NCBI GenBank assembly: GCA_019136325.1
Contig: JAGVUJ010000052.1
Location: forward strand, 1-11,606
Reading direction: 5' to 3'
Source: Deltaproteobacteria bacterium
GTDB lineage: Bacteria; Desulfobacterota; Syntrophia; Syntrophales; Smithellaceae
DNA length: 11,606 nt
The translations under genes were made by a program, and so were the position numbers. Below the pieces are notes generated by a model. It had not been told where the DNA came from. It saw nothing but the letters and a program-made list of their open reading frames with translations, and made no database searches. Shown here in pieces: positions 4,938-11,606 of the stretch; within the stretch, counting starts at the first letter, position 1, and each line of letters opens with the position of its first letter.

Positions 4938-7928
4938 ATGAAGAACCTATTTTTTCGAATATCATTGATCTTTGTTTCAATACTTCTGTTAGGTTCGACT
5001 TTGCCTCATTCCCAGGTGGCAAGCTCTTTTGGCGAGAGTGTTCAGTTAACAAAATCTGATTCAACAGGCATTCATTTTGAGGTTCGGGTACCCTGGAGTT
5101 TGTTAAGCCTTGAGACTATCAGCCATGAGGGGCAAACTTTTACAAAGGTTAGTCTGCCGCAGACTGCTGACACCGCAGAGCCAGGTGCGCCTAAACTCCC
5201 TTTGATGAGTTATATGCTGGCAGTCCCCTTTGGTGTCGAATTTGATCTAAAAATCCAACCTGGCGGGTCGAGAAGTATCAGCCTGGATAGCCCTGTGCTT
5301 CCGGTGCCAACAGAGAAAGTTGATTGGTCTCTGAAAGAGGATCACGGAGCATTGTCAGGTGAACAACAAACACGATTACTCTATGAGCCTAATCCCGATA
5401 TTTACGCCATGGATATCCACTATCCGGGGATTTTGGGTGAGATTGCCAATGAGGGTACCATTCGGCAACAGCGGGTGGTCAGCATTGCTGTGTATCCCGT
5501 TCAGTATCTCCCATCGAGATCAAGCCTGGTTCTATATGAGAATTTTACGGTATCGCTCTCTTTCAGGGGTCAGATGAAAACAGCGGAAGTTCCAGAGGAG
5601 ACTGAGTCCCTGGCATATGAAGAGCTTTTCAAGCAAAAATTGTTAAACTACTCGTCCTCATCAGCCTGGCGTTTGCCAGTCAGCCAACAGGCAGCGGCAA
5701 GCCTGGAGCAGGTGGGGTCATCGAAATTGAATACGCTGCCCTGGACACCTCCCGATCCTGCATGGCGTATCCAAGTGAGAGAAGAGGGAATTCATCGAAT
5801 AACGTATACTAACTTGTCTGAGGCAGGTCTGGATGTTGACAACCTTGACCCCCGTACCTTCCAAATGTTTTACAGGGGACAGGAGATAGCAATCTGGGTG
5901 GAAGGCGAAGCAGACGCTGAGTTTAACACAACCGATGGGATCCTCTTTTTTGCAGTACCACTGGAGGATAAGTACTCGTTGGACAATGTGTACTGGTTGA
6001 CTTATGGCTCTGCGGATGGATCACGAATGCAAACCCGCTCATCTCAGGTTCCGACCAACCCGGCGGAAACTCACTTTGTTGACATAATGAGTTTTGAAGA
6101 GAATAATTTCTATGTAACCAATTCAAGCGGCGATGACGATTTTGAGCGTTTCCTGTGGGGCTATTTCTATGCCATCGGTCAGAATCCGGGAACCTGGAAT
6201 CATTCCTTCTCATTGAATCAATCCGTAAATGGACATGAAGGTGATTGCGTCCTGGATTTGGATCTTTTGGGATTCTCGGTTCTCCCCCAAAACCACCATG
6301 CAAAGATTTTTATGAATGATCATCTGATTGGTGAATTGTTTTGGCAAGGCAGATCCTGGTCACATTCATCTATAACATTTTCTAATGAAATCCTGCTGCC
6401 TGTCAACACGCTAAGAATAACCCTGCCCAATGACCAGGGAGCTTCGCTGGATTGGATCTACGTGGATCGCTTTTCAGTAACCTATCCTTCGAATTTCAAA
6501 GCGCAGAACAATACCCTTGAATTTGATTTCGACCTGGAGGGTGGAAATCGATTTGACCTGGAAGGGTTCAGTACCGATTCGGTTTACCTCTTTGACACCA
6601 GTGATCCGGAAAACCCTCAATTTATAACAGATTTCCAGATGCAGCCTGCCGGAGCAGAAGAATATTCGTTATCCTTCCAGGAAGGGGTTGCACTGGGCGG
6701 CAGCCATGCCTATGCGGCAGTTGGAACTGAAGCTTTGCACCAGGTTCATGCAATTGAGCAGGACACTTCCTCTTTCGAAGATCCAATAAACGGTGCTGAT
6801 TATGTGATCATTACGCATCAGGATTTTCTTGTTCCAGCGCAAACGCTTGCGGACCACAGGCAAAGCCAGGGGTTGCGGACAGCGGTGGTGAAGATCCAGG
6901 ATATTTACGACCAATTTGGATATGGTATCGTGGGAAAAGATCCAATCCATGCCTTTCTGTCTTATGCATATCAGAACTGGGAAGCACCCGCGCCGTCTTA
7001 TGTGGTTCTGATGGGGGATGGTCACTATAACCCCAAAGGCTATAACTCAGGTTATTATGGTACCTGGCGGGAGAGTTTTATTCCGCCTTACCTGACTTAT
7101 GCCGATCCATATCTTGGAGAAACAGTGACTGACAACCGCTATGTGGACATAACGGGGGATGACCCCTTACCCGATATGATGTTGGGCAGAATGGCGGTCA
7201 TGACTGAAGAACAAGCTGCAGCTTTCGTAAACAAGATCATCTCTTATGAGCAGAATCCCTCATCCATTGATTGGCAATCTCCAGTTTTAGCAGTAGCGGA
7301 TAATTCTGATTCTGGTGGGAACTTCCCCGCTATATCGCAATTTCTGCTCTCCAGCAGTTTGCCGGAGGAATACCAAGCCCAGCGGGTTTATCTTGGAGTG
7401 ACACATTCTACGATAGCTGATGCTAAAGCAGCGATACTTGCTGCGATCAATGATGGGAAATTCCTGGTGAATTACATAGGGCATGGAGCAACTTACCAGT
7501 GGGCTGATGGTGCAGGAGGGTTGCTTGCAGCTGATGATGTTGTTGGCTTGACTAACCTCAACAAGTATCCAATTATCTCCGCTATGACCTGTAAAGAAGG
7601 TTATTACATCAATCCTGACCTTACAGCAGGTGACGCCGAATCTTTGGCTGAAGTGATCACCAGGGCGGAGAATAAAGGGGCAATAGCCAGCTGGTCACCG
7701 ACTGGTATGAGCGTCGCTACCGGGCATGACATCATCAACCGTGAGTTGTTTGTGGCTATTTTTTCTGATTTGGTGCCAAGAATAGGACAAGCCACTCAGC
7801 AATCCCTTCTGGATTTATGGGCGAGCGGCACTTACTTGGATCTGATTGATACTTACCTTTTGTTTGGCGACCCCGCTACCATGATCAAGCGCGAGCTGAG
7901 AGCATTCCTACCTCTTATTCTTAGGTAA
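4938..7928 (+). CDS. secreted gingipain-type (C25 family) cysteine peptidase
   Basis: A 996-residue exported protein with a clear SD (AAGGAAG, 4925-4931). Residues 1-23 are a signal peptide or N-terminal anchor (MKNLFF, hydrophobic to about 19). Residues about 45-210 match the gingipain propeptide style (EPGAPKLPLMSYMLAVP; VYPVQYLP). A beta-rich middle part runs to about 610. The peptidase domain, about 620-985, opens with DYVIITHQDFLVPAQTLADH and carries VLMGDGHYN (690-698), the catalytic-type NYIGHGA with H849 and SAMTCKEGYY with C885, then YLLFGDPA near the end. H849 and C885 are the expected C25 dyad, so the enzyme looks intact. It ends in FLPLILR with no type IX sorting domain. It sits 43 bases after the kinase-like gene, so it is probably in the same operon and might process the peptide product outside the cytoplasm. 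Its cleavage specificity is not known. Confidence 0.9.
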   Translation: MKNLFFRISLIFVSILLLGSTLPHSQVASSFGESVQLTKSDSTGIHFEVRVPWSLLSLETISHEGQTFTKVSLPQTADTAEPGAPKLPLMSYMLAVPFGVEFDLKIQPGGSRSISLDSPVLPVPTEKVDWSLKEDHGALSGEQQTRLLYEPNPDIYAMDIHYPGILGEIANEGTIRQQRVVSIAVYPVQYLPSRSSLVLYENFTVSLSFRGQMKTAEVPEETESLAYEELFKQKLLNYSSSSAWRLPVSQQAAASLEQVGSSKLNTLPWTPPDPAWRIQVREEGIHRITYTNLSEAGLDVDNLDPRTFQMFYRGQEIAIWVEGEADAEFNTTDGILFFAVPLEDKYSLDNVYWLTYGSADGSRMQTRSSQVPTNPAETHFVDIMSFEENNFYVTNSSGDDDFERFLWGYFYAIGQNPGTWNHSFSLNQSVNGHEGDCVLDLDLLGFSVLPQNHHAKIFMNDHLIGELFWQGRSWSHSSITFSNEILLPVNTLRITLPNDQGASLDWIYVDRFSVTYPSNFKAQNNTLEFDFDLEGGNRFDLEGFSTDSVYLFDTSDPENPQFITDFQMQPAGAEEYSLSFQEGVALGGSHAYAAVGTEALHQVHAIEQDTSSFEDPINGADYVIITHQDFLVPAQTLADHRQSQGLRTAVVKIQDIYDQFGYGIVGKDPIHAFLSYAYQNWEAPAPSYVVLMGDGHYNPKGYNSGYYGTWRESFIPPYLTYADPYLGETVTDNRYVDITGDDPLPDMMLGRMAVMTEEQAAAFVNKIISYEQNPSSIDWQSPVLAVADNSDSGGNFPAISQFLLSSSLPEEYQAQRVYLGVTHSTIADAKAAILAAINDGKFLVNYIGHGATYQWADGAGGLLAADDVVGLTNLNKYPIISAMTCKEGYYINPDLTAGDAESLAEVITRAENKGAIASWSPTGMSVATGHDIINRELFVAIFSDLVPRIGQATQQSLLDLWASGTYLDLIDTYLLFGDPATMIKRELRAFLPLILR

Positions 7929-8036
7929 GTATTGAAAGTGACAGCAAGGTTAAAGGGAGGTCTTCATTTTTCTGCTAAGTGACTGTATTACCAGCGAATA
8001 AGGGTATTGAATGTAGGATTAATTCCTTCAGAATGG

Positions 8037-8064
8037 CTGGTATTCGGAGGAAAAACGAATCCAG
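8037..8064. terminator. hairpin between convergent genes, possible terminator
   Basis: CTGG-T-ATTCG (8037-8046) pairs with CGAAT-CCAG (8056-8064) with one bulged base and a 9-base loop GAGGAAAAA. It lies in the 159-base gap between the end of the C25 peptidase gene and the end of the phosphatase gene. No T-run follows on either strand, so terminator activity is uncertain. The rest of the gap holds nothing else I can name. Confidence 0.3.
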
Positions 8065-8087
8065 AGATAAAACTACAAATGATAGAC

Positions 8088-8552
8088 CTATTTGTGGCTG
8101 CCTAAGGTCACGATTAAATCTAAGCTGCTTTTGATGAGACTCTCGATCTCAAAGGCGATATCGCCAAAAGGTTCTTTGGAAACATAGGGGTCCGGGATGC
8201 TGTACGGCGTGCCTGAAAGCTCGGTCAGGAGGAATATCCTGCCAGTTATGCCTGGGAAATCCAGGAGGATCGATTCCTTTTGCCCTTGTTCCATGACGAG
8301 CAGCAGGTCGATAGAGTCAATATCCATGCTTTCTATCCCTTGCGCAACGTGGGCAGACAGGTCAAGCGAGCGTTTCTCTGCTTCGGCGAAGGCTTCGGGC
8401 GTGGGGGGCATCTGTTCCTCCACCCAGGAACCCGTGCTCTCAATGATCCAATCTCCCGGGACCTTTTTTATCATTAACTCACGGCGCAGCATTGCCGCTG
8501 CCAGAGGAGAGCGGAAGCGGTTTTTTGTGCACACAAAAACGATCTTTGGCAT
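8088..8552 (-). CDS. low-molecular-weight protein tyrosine phosphatase
   Basis: A 154-residue cytoplasmic enzyme of normal family length. The P-loop is C8-TKNRF-R14-S15, a valid CX5R(S/T) active site at the N-terminus after the strand MPKIVFV. The general-acid loop is D121-P122 in YSIPDPYVS. MEQGQ at 87-91 corresponds to the usual M-E/D strand end. The P-loop lacks the common CxGNxCRS form: Lys replaces the Gly and Phe replaces the second Cys. Such enzymes remove phosphate from the Tyr cluster of BY-kinases and so reset exopolysaccharide chain-length control. The gene follows the BY-kinase gene by 26 bases on the same strand, which supports a Wzb-Wzc-like pair. Its SD (AAGAGAAG) is moderate. 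Confidence 0.92.
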   Translation of the reverse strand: MPKIVFVCTKNRFRSPLAAAMLRRELMIKKVPGDWIIESTGSWVEEQMPPTPEAFAEAEKRSLDLSAHVAQGIESMDIDSIDLLLVMEQGQKESILLDFPGITGRIFLLTELSGTPYSIPDPYVSKEPFGDIAFEIESLIKSSLDLIVTLGSHK

Positions 8553-8578
8553 TGTCTTCTCTTACGTGTCGGAATCGA

Positions 8579-10456
8579 TTAACTCTTACGATTGACCTTA
8601 TTGAAAAACGAAGCGACGGTCGATTTTGGTTCTTCTTTCGCTTCCTTTTCTGTTGACTCCTCTTCACTTATGTACCGATTACCGTATGGTGAGTAATAAT
8701 TGTATCCGCCATAGTAATAATCGCGGTTCTTGGGAATCTTATTGGCAACCACTCCCAGAATATGGGCATTGATGCGGTGAAGTTCTTCAATCGGACGAAG
8801 GGCTCTGATAGCCCGGGTTTGCCCGGGAATTACAACAAAAATGATCCCGTCCACTTTTCCTGAAAGGATTTGAGTGTCCGAAACTACCATTGGCGGAGAG
8901 TCAACGATGACAAGATCAAAACGCCCTTCGAGCTCCTTGATGAATTGTGACATCCTCTCGCTGCCCAGAAGCTCTGACGGGTTGGGAGGGATCGTCCCGC
9001 AGGTGATGATGGATAAGTTCTCCACCTGGTCATAGGTTTTTAACACGTCATCAATGCTGAGTTTGCCCGTAATCACATCGCTGAGCCCTTTTCGATTGGA
9101 CTTATTAAATTGTACGTGTACTTTAGGGCGGCGCATATCGGCGTCAATAATGACCACGTTTTTGCCGCTTTGCGCTTCAACAATGGCGAGATTGGCTGCG
9201 ATAGTCGATTTTCCTTCAGATTCCCCAGAGCTTGTCACCAGCATGGTTTTTACCGGATCATCGACAGATGAATACTCCAGGTTGGTGCGCAAGGACCGAA
9301 AAGCTTCCGTGACAGGGGAACGCGGATTTTTGGCGACGAAAACACCGAGTGAATCACCGTTCTGCCTTGGGTTATACTTTAGATCACCAATAAAACCGAT
9401 CACTGGACTGCCCAATACTTCTTTGATTTCGTCGGGTGTTTTGAGTGTGTCGTCCAGGTATTCAACCAGGAAGATAATGGCAGCAGTCACGAACAGTCCA
9501 ATAGCCCCTCCCATCACGGCGCTCTGAATGGGTTTCGGAGAAATCGGAACTGCGGGTTTGGTAGCGGTTTCGACCTGCATCACAGTAGGCGTGGATTGTG
9601 CCTTGGAGAGGCGCAGGGTTTCAAGGCTGTTGATACTGCTGATATAAATCTGCTGGTAAAGCTGGAGGGTGGTCTTGAGGCGTTCAAGATCCGTTGAGCT
9701 TGCGGACGCGGTATCGGGGGTTTTGCCCAAAACAACAAGCTGGGTATAAATTTCCTGGTAAAGTGCCAGAATTGGGCTCAACTCGTTGATTTTTGCCTGG
9801 GAGTTCACAAGTCTTGCTTGGTCAATCTCGGATTCAGAATAGGGATCAATGCTCTCCATATCGAGTTTAATGGCATTGATTTGGGATTGGACATCAGTAA
9901 TTTGCGCTTGAACGTTTTCTATCTGCTTTTGTATTATCTCAGTAGAGAGAGTGGTGATTTGGTTTTCGATGGTTGTGATCTGGTCTTCGGCTTGATCCAC
10001 CCGTGCCTGGAGGTTCCGCTCCGCTGATTCAAACTGGACTGTCTGGAGTTTTATATTCTGATCGATCAATATGTTGACCAGACCATTGGCAATCACTGCT
10101 GCCTTATATGGATCGGTATCCTTGACCGTGAGGATGACAAATTTTGTTTCCCCAACCTGCGTGGCTGTTGCCTGACCTTTCGTTACCGGAAAACCAAGCC
10201 GATTGGAAGCCTCATACAAAAAATCCTCGGTTGTAAGCAGTTCGGTGTAGGTATTGATGATGTTTTGGTTGTTTAAGTAGGAATAGTAATCATAAGATGT
10301 TTGGGCGGCTGGCAGAATCACAAACTTGGCTTGAGCTTGGTAAACAGGGGTTTGTCGGACACTCAGATAATAAGCGAGAGACCCCCCCATAACAGTTCCT
10401 AATGCCACAAGCCATAGCCAACGCTTGAAAGTTGAAAACAGTTGATTAATATCCAT
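8579..10456 (-). CDS. Wzz/BY-kinase fusion, exopolysaccharide co-polymerase and tyrosine autokinase
   Basis: A 625-residue inner-membrane protein of the single-chain Wzc type. TM1 is at about 13-31 and TM2 at 313-331, with an extracytoplasmic Wzz region between them that includes a long coiled coil (about 138-200, Gln/Ile/Glu-rich). TEAFRSLRTNLEY (383-395) is the conserved lead-in to the kinase. The kinase has Walker A SGESEGKST (410-418), Walker A' VVIIDADMRRP (434-444) and Walker B DLVIVDSPP (514-522). The Tyr cluster at 580-595 (DYYYGGYNYYSPYGNRY) is the autophosphorylation tail, followed by a charged end. These proteins control polysaccharide chain length and export and are reset by the phosphatase encoded next. 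The start at 10456 has AGAGGTAGGA directly upstream. No polysaccharide glycosyltransferases lie in the window. Confidence 0.95.
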   Translation of the reverse strand: MDINQLFSTFKRWLWLVALGTVMGGSLAYYLSVRQTPVYQAQAKFVILPAAQTSYDYYSYLNNQNIINTYTELLTTEDFLYEASNRLGFPVTKGQATATQVGETKFVILTVKDTDPYKAAVIANGLVNILIDQNIKLQTVQFESAERNLQARVDQAEDQITTIENQITTLSTEIIQKQIENVQAQITDVQSQINAIKLDMESIDPYSESEIDQARLVNSQAKINELSPILALYQEIYTQLVVLGKTPDTASASSTDLERLKTTLQLYQQIYISSINSLETLRLSKAQSTPTVMQVETATKPAVPISPKPIQSAVMGGAIGLFVTAAIIFLVEYLDDTLKTPDEIKEVLGSPVIGFIGDLKYNPRQNGDSLGVFVAKNPRSPVTEAFRSLRTNLEYSSVDDPVKTMLVTSSGESEGKSTIAANLAIVEAQSGKNVVIIDADMRRPKVHVQFNKSNRKGLSDVITGKLSIDDVLKTYDQVENLSIITCGTIPPNPSELLGSERMSQFIKELEGRFDLVIVDSPPMVVSDTQILSGKVDGIIFVVIPGQTRAIRALRPIEELHRINAHILGVVANKIPKNRDYYYGGYNYYSPYGNRYISEEESTEKEAKEEPKSTVASFFNKVNRKS

Positions 10457-10518
10457 TCCTACCTCTTAACTGCTAACCAGAAAGGCGTTCTAAACCTATA
10501 GGATACCATAAGCTTATG
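10457..10518 (-). promoter_or_regulatory. probable promoter/operator region of the BY-kinase gene, with a 12-bp palindrome
   Basis: CATAAGCTTATG at 10507-10518 is a perfect 12-bp palindrome and CCTATAGG at 10495-10502 is a perfect 8-bp one, separated by 4 bases. On the minus strand they are followed by AT-rich sequence with TATCCT as a possible -10 and then the ribosome binding site AGAGGTAGGA next to the ATG. A repressor or activator site overlapping the promoter is plausible. No -35 is convincing. Confidence 0.35.
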
Positions 10519-10704
10519 AAAAATGAAAATCCGCGTTTTTGCAGGGCAAACGCATCTTATTCGTTTATTCTCCTAACAAATGGTCTCTCAGATAATAAGC
10601 CCTCCTGGAAGATGGGTTGGCGTCATTCGGGGGGCAGGTCAGGTCAGGCTGCAAAGCCTTATTCCAAATTGGGAATAATTAATCGTTTGTTCGCGGATGG
10701 AGTG

Positions 10705-10746
10705 AACCCCATCCGTACAACCCCATCCGTACAACCCCATCCGTAC
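10705..10746. repeat. three perfect tandem copies of a 14-base unit
   Basis: The unit AACCCCATCCGTAC occurs at 10705-10718, 10719-10732 and 10733-10746 with no change. The first copy also forms the right arm of a 7-bp hairpin with CGGATGG at 10694-10700 (loop of 8). On the minus strand each unit carries GG-AT-GGGG, so three G4 runs are spaced 10 bases apart. The unit length is not a multiple of three, which argues against a coding repeat. Confidence 0.9.
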
Positions 10747-10752
10747 AGCAGG

Positions 10753-10772
10753 GCTTCGAGTGCACGCGAAGC
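10753..10772. promoter_or_regulatory. 20-bp near-perfect palindrome
   Basis: GCTTCGAGTGCACGCGAAGC reads the same on both strands except for one mismatched pair (positions 7 and 14). It starts 6 bases after the tandem repeat. The symmetry suits a dimeric DNA-binding protein, but it could equally be an RNA hairpin. No regulator gene lies nearby. Confidence 0.4.
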
Positions 10773-10932
10773 AGGGTATCAGTCCCGCCGAGTCTCCCAG
10801 TTGTGCGATAGTGTAGAAGAATCGACCTGATGGACCGGAAACCTTCGTTCAGGATCTATTAGTTGCAATTGCCTTGAAAACCTGCGTTTTAGGGTGTGTT
10901 TTTGGATGTTGTGTTTTGCAGAATCTACCGAC

Positions 10933-11279
10933 TCACTCGCCTTGAGCCACGGCAATTGCCGCAGCCATCCCGCCTTCGTGTGTGATGGAGACCGCCCACT
11001 TGCTGAGCCCCCTGGCTTGCGCGGCTTCCAACGCAGCGCCGCGGAGGGTCACGACAGGCTCACCGCTGGGGGCGTGCAGGAAACCCTCCCGATGCCTGTG
11101 CCGAGCGCCTTTGATACAGCTTCCTTGGCGGCGAAAATCCCGGAAAGGGCTTCGTTGTCATCGCCAGCCTGGTTGATCTCGGCGGGCGTGTAGACACGCC
11201 AGATAAAACGCGCCCGGATGGCGGGATTGACTTCCGCCATCCGGGAAATTCGCAAGAGGTCGATGCCGCACTTAATCAT
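10933..11279 (-). pseudogene. acpS: holo-[acyl-carrier-protein] synthase, frameshifted and internally shortened
   Basis: AcpS moves phosphopantetheine from CoA to acyl carrier protein. The N-terminal two thirds are clear from the ATG at 11279: MIKCGIDLLRISRM with the metal-binding Asp, RFIWRVYTPAEI, then GIFAAKEAVSKALGTGIGRVS with the catalytic Glu. This frame then ends early at 11049. The other frame gives a normal C-terminus to a TGA at 10933-10935: HAPSGEPVVTL, RGAALEAAQARGLSKW and AVSITHEGGMAAAIAVA. The switch falls near 11076-11079 in TCCTGCAC. The family usually has about 15 residues between GTGI and GEP; here about eight remain, so about 19 bases seem to be missing as well as the frame. 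AcpS is normally essential, so a second copy, another PPTase or a sequence error are the alternatives. Its ATG overlaps the upstream stop (ATGA), a sign of translational coupling. Confidence 0.85.
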
Positions 11280-11606
11280 GCGAGCGCCTTTCCCGCGGAG
11301 GTGATAATCAGTTTGTCCATTTCCCAATATCGCCCGGCGGCAGTCTGGATTTCTTCGATGCTGACGCTTTCAATGATGGCAGGCAACTGGCGCAAGTGGT
11401 CCAGCCCATAGCCATAGCGCTCGATGCTCACCAAAATTGAGGCGATACCCGCGTTGGCTTCGAGCGAGAGGGGCAGCCTGCCCAATGCCTGGGTCTTGAC
11501 GTCCTGCAGTTCCTGGGCGGTGACCGGTTCATCGCGGAAGCGCGATAGTTCCGCGCAAAGCAGGGCGATGGCTTTGTCGAGGTTGTCTGGGTTGACCCCT
11601 GCGGCG
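11276..11606 (-). CDS. M16-family (insulinase/processing-peptidase-like) protein, C-terminal part
   Basis: The frame is open from the right edge of the window (first codon at 11603-11605) to a TGA at 11276-11278, giving 109 visible residues; the gene start is outside. A TTG at 11483-11485 is an internal Leu, not a start. The sequence AGVNPDNLDKAIALL, EPVTAQELQDVKTQALGRLP, LSLEANAGIASILVSIERYG and IIESVSIEEIQTAAGRYW is the standard end of the M16 C-terminal domain, including the VT-x-EL-x-x-K and S-x-E-x-I-x-x-A-x-x-Y motifs. It ends with DKLIITSAGK. The zinc site HxxEH belongs to the N-terminal domain and may be in this or a partner protein, so peptidase activity cannot be judged. It shares ATGA (11276-11279) with the acpS start and so heads the same transcript. 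Confidence 0.88.
   Translation of the reverse strand, partial: AAGVNPDNLDKAIALLCAELSRFRDEPVTAQELQDVKTQALGRLPLSLEANAGIASILVSIERYGYGLDHLRQLPAIIESVSIEEIQTAAGRYWEMDKLIITSAGKALA

Larger units (their letters stand above)
10519..10932. other. non-coding intergenic stretch between the BY-kinase gene and acpS
   Basis: About 410 bases without a gene I can support on either strand. A + strand open frame at 10516-10830 is compositionally odd (Arg/Ser/Pro-rich), has no SD, and its 3' half consists of repeat and palindrome sequence, so I do not call it. The stretch holds a hairpin (CGGATGG 10694-10700 / CCATCCG 10709-10715), a 3 x 14 base tandem repeat, and an imperfect 20-bp palindrome. The rest (10773-10932) shows nothing recognisable and no clear terminator for acpS. 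Confidence 0.55.

Noticed and set aside
8197..8595. 132-residue + strand open frame opposite the phosphatase gene
   Set aside because: Antisense shadow of a clear LMW-PTP gene; the translation shows no family signal.
10516..10830. 104-residue + strand open frame in the intergenic stretch
   Set aside because: No SD, overlaps the 12-bp palindrome near the BY-kinase promoter and the 14-base tandem repeat, and the translation has no recognisable motif and a biased Arg/Ser/Pro content.
11049..11327. Longer acpS start at 11327
   Set aside because: The added N-terminal residues lie inside the M16 gene and do not resemble AcpS; the ATG at 11279 gives the normal MIKCGIDLL start and an ATGA overlap.

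Overview
The window reads as chromosomal DNA of a bacterium, most likely a Chloroflexota (Anaerolineae-type) organism. This is an inference from three things: the style of the secreted proteins (beta-rich, Cys-poor, a C-terminal FLPLILR tail on the large peptidase, a partial protein ending in an FCGSRSGG...PTPC motif), the M16 peptidase-acpS gene pair, and the overall protein flavour. No rRNA or tRNA is present to settle it.

Left part (1-2177, + strand): the end of a beta-rich protein of unknown function, then a secreted 559-residue protein with lamin-tail-like sequence, a choice-of-anchor-K-like domain and a C-terminal FnIII-like domain.

Centre (2342-7928, + strand): a compact gene set that looks like a ribosomally made, post-translationally modified peptide (RiPP) locus. 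It holds, in order, a PqqD-like peptide-binding protein, a radical SAM/SPASM enzyme, a 59-residue Cys-containing candidate precursor peptide starting 2 bases after the radical SAM stop, an HPr-kinase-like protein, and a secreted gingipain-type (C25) cysteine peptidase. The likely logic is that PqqD binds the YxxPxL leader of the peptide, the radical SAM enzyme modifies the Cys-bearing part, the kinase-like protein may add a phosphate, and the extracytoplasmic peptidase may process the product or be its target. A textbook intrinsic terminator sits inside the start of the kinase-like gene, about 210 bases after the precursor gene, and could keep precursor mRNA in excess. No dedicated ABC exporter is visible.

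Right part (8088-10456, - strand): a two-gene unit encoding a Wzz/BY-kinase fusion and a low-molecular-weight tyrosine phosphatase, the usual control pair for exopolysaccharide polymerisation and export. It converges with the RiPP locus.

Far right (10457-11606): a 476-base intergenic stretch with palindromes and a 3 x 14 base tandem repeat, then (- strand) an acpS gene that is frameshifted and appears to lack about 19 bases, overlapped by the 3' end of an M16-type peptidase gene through an ATGA junction.
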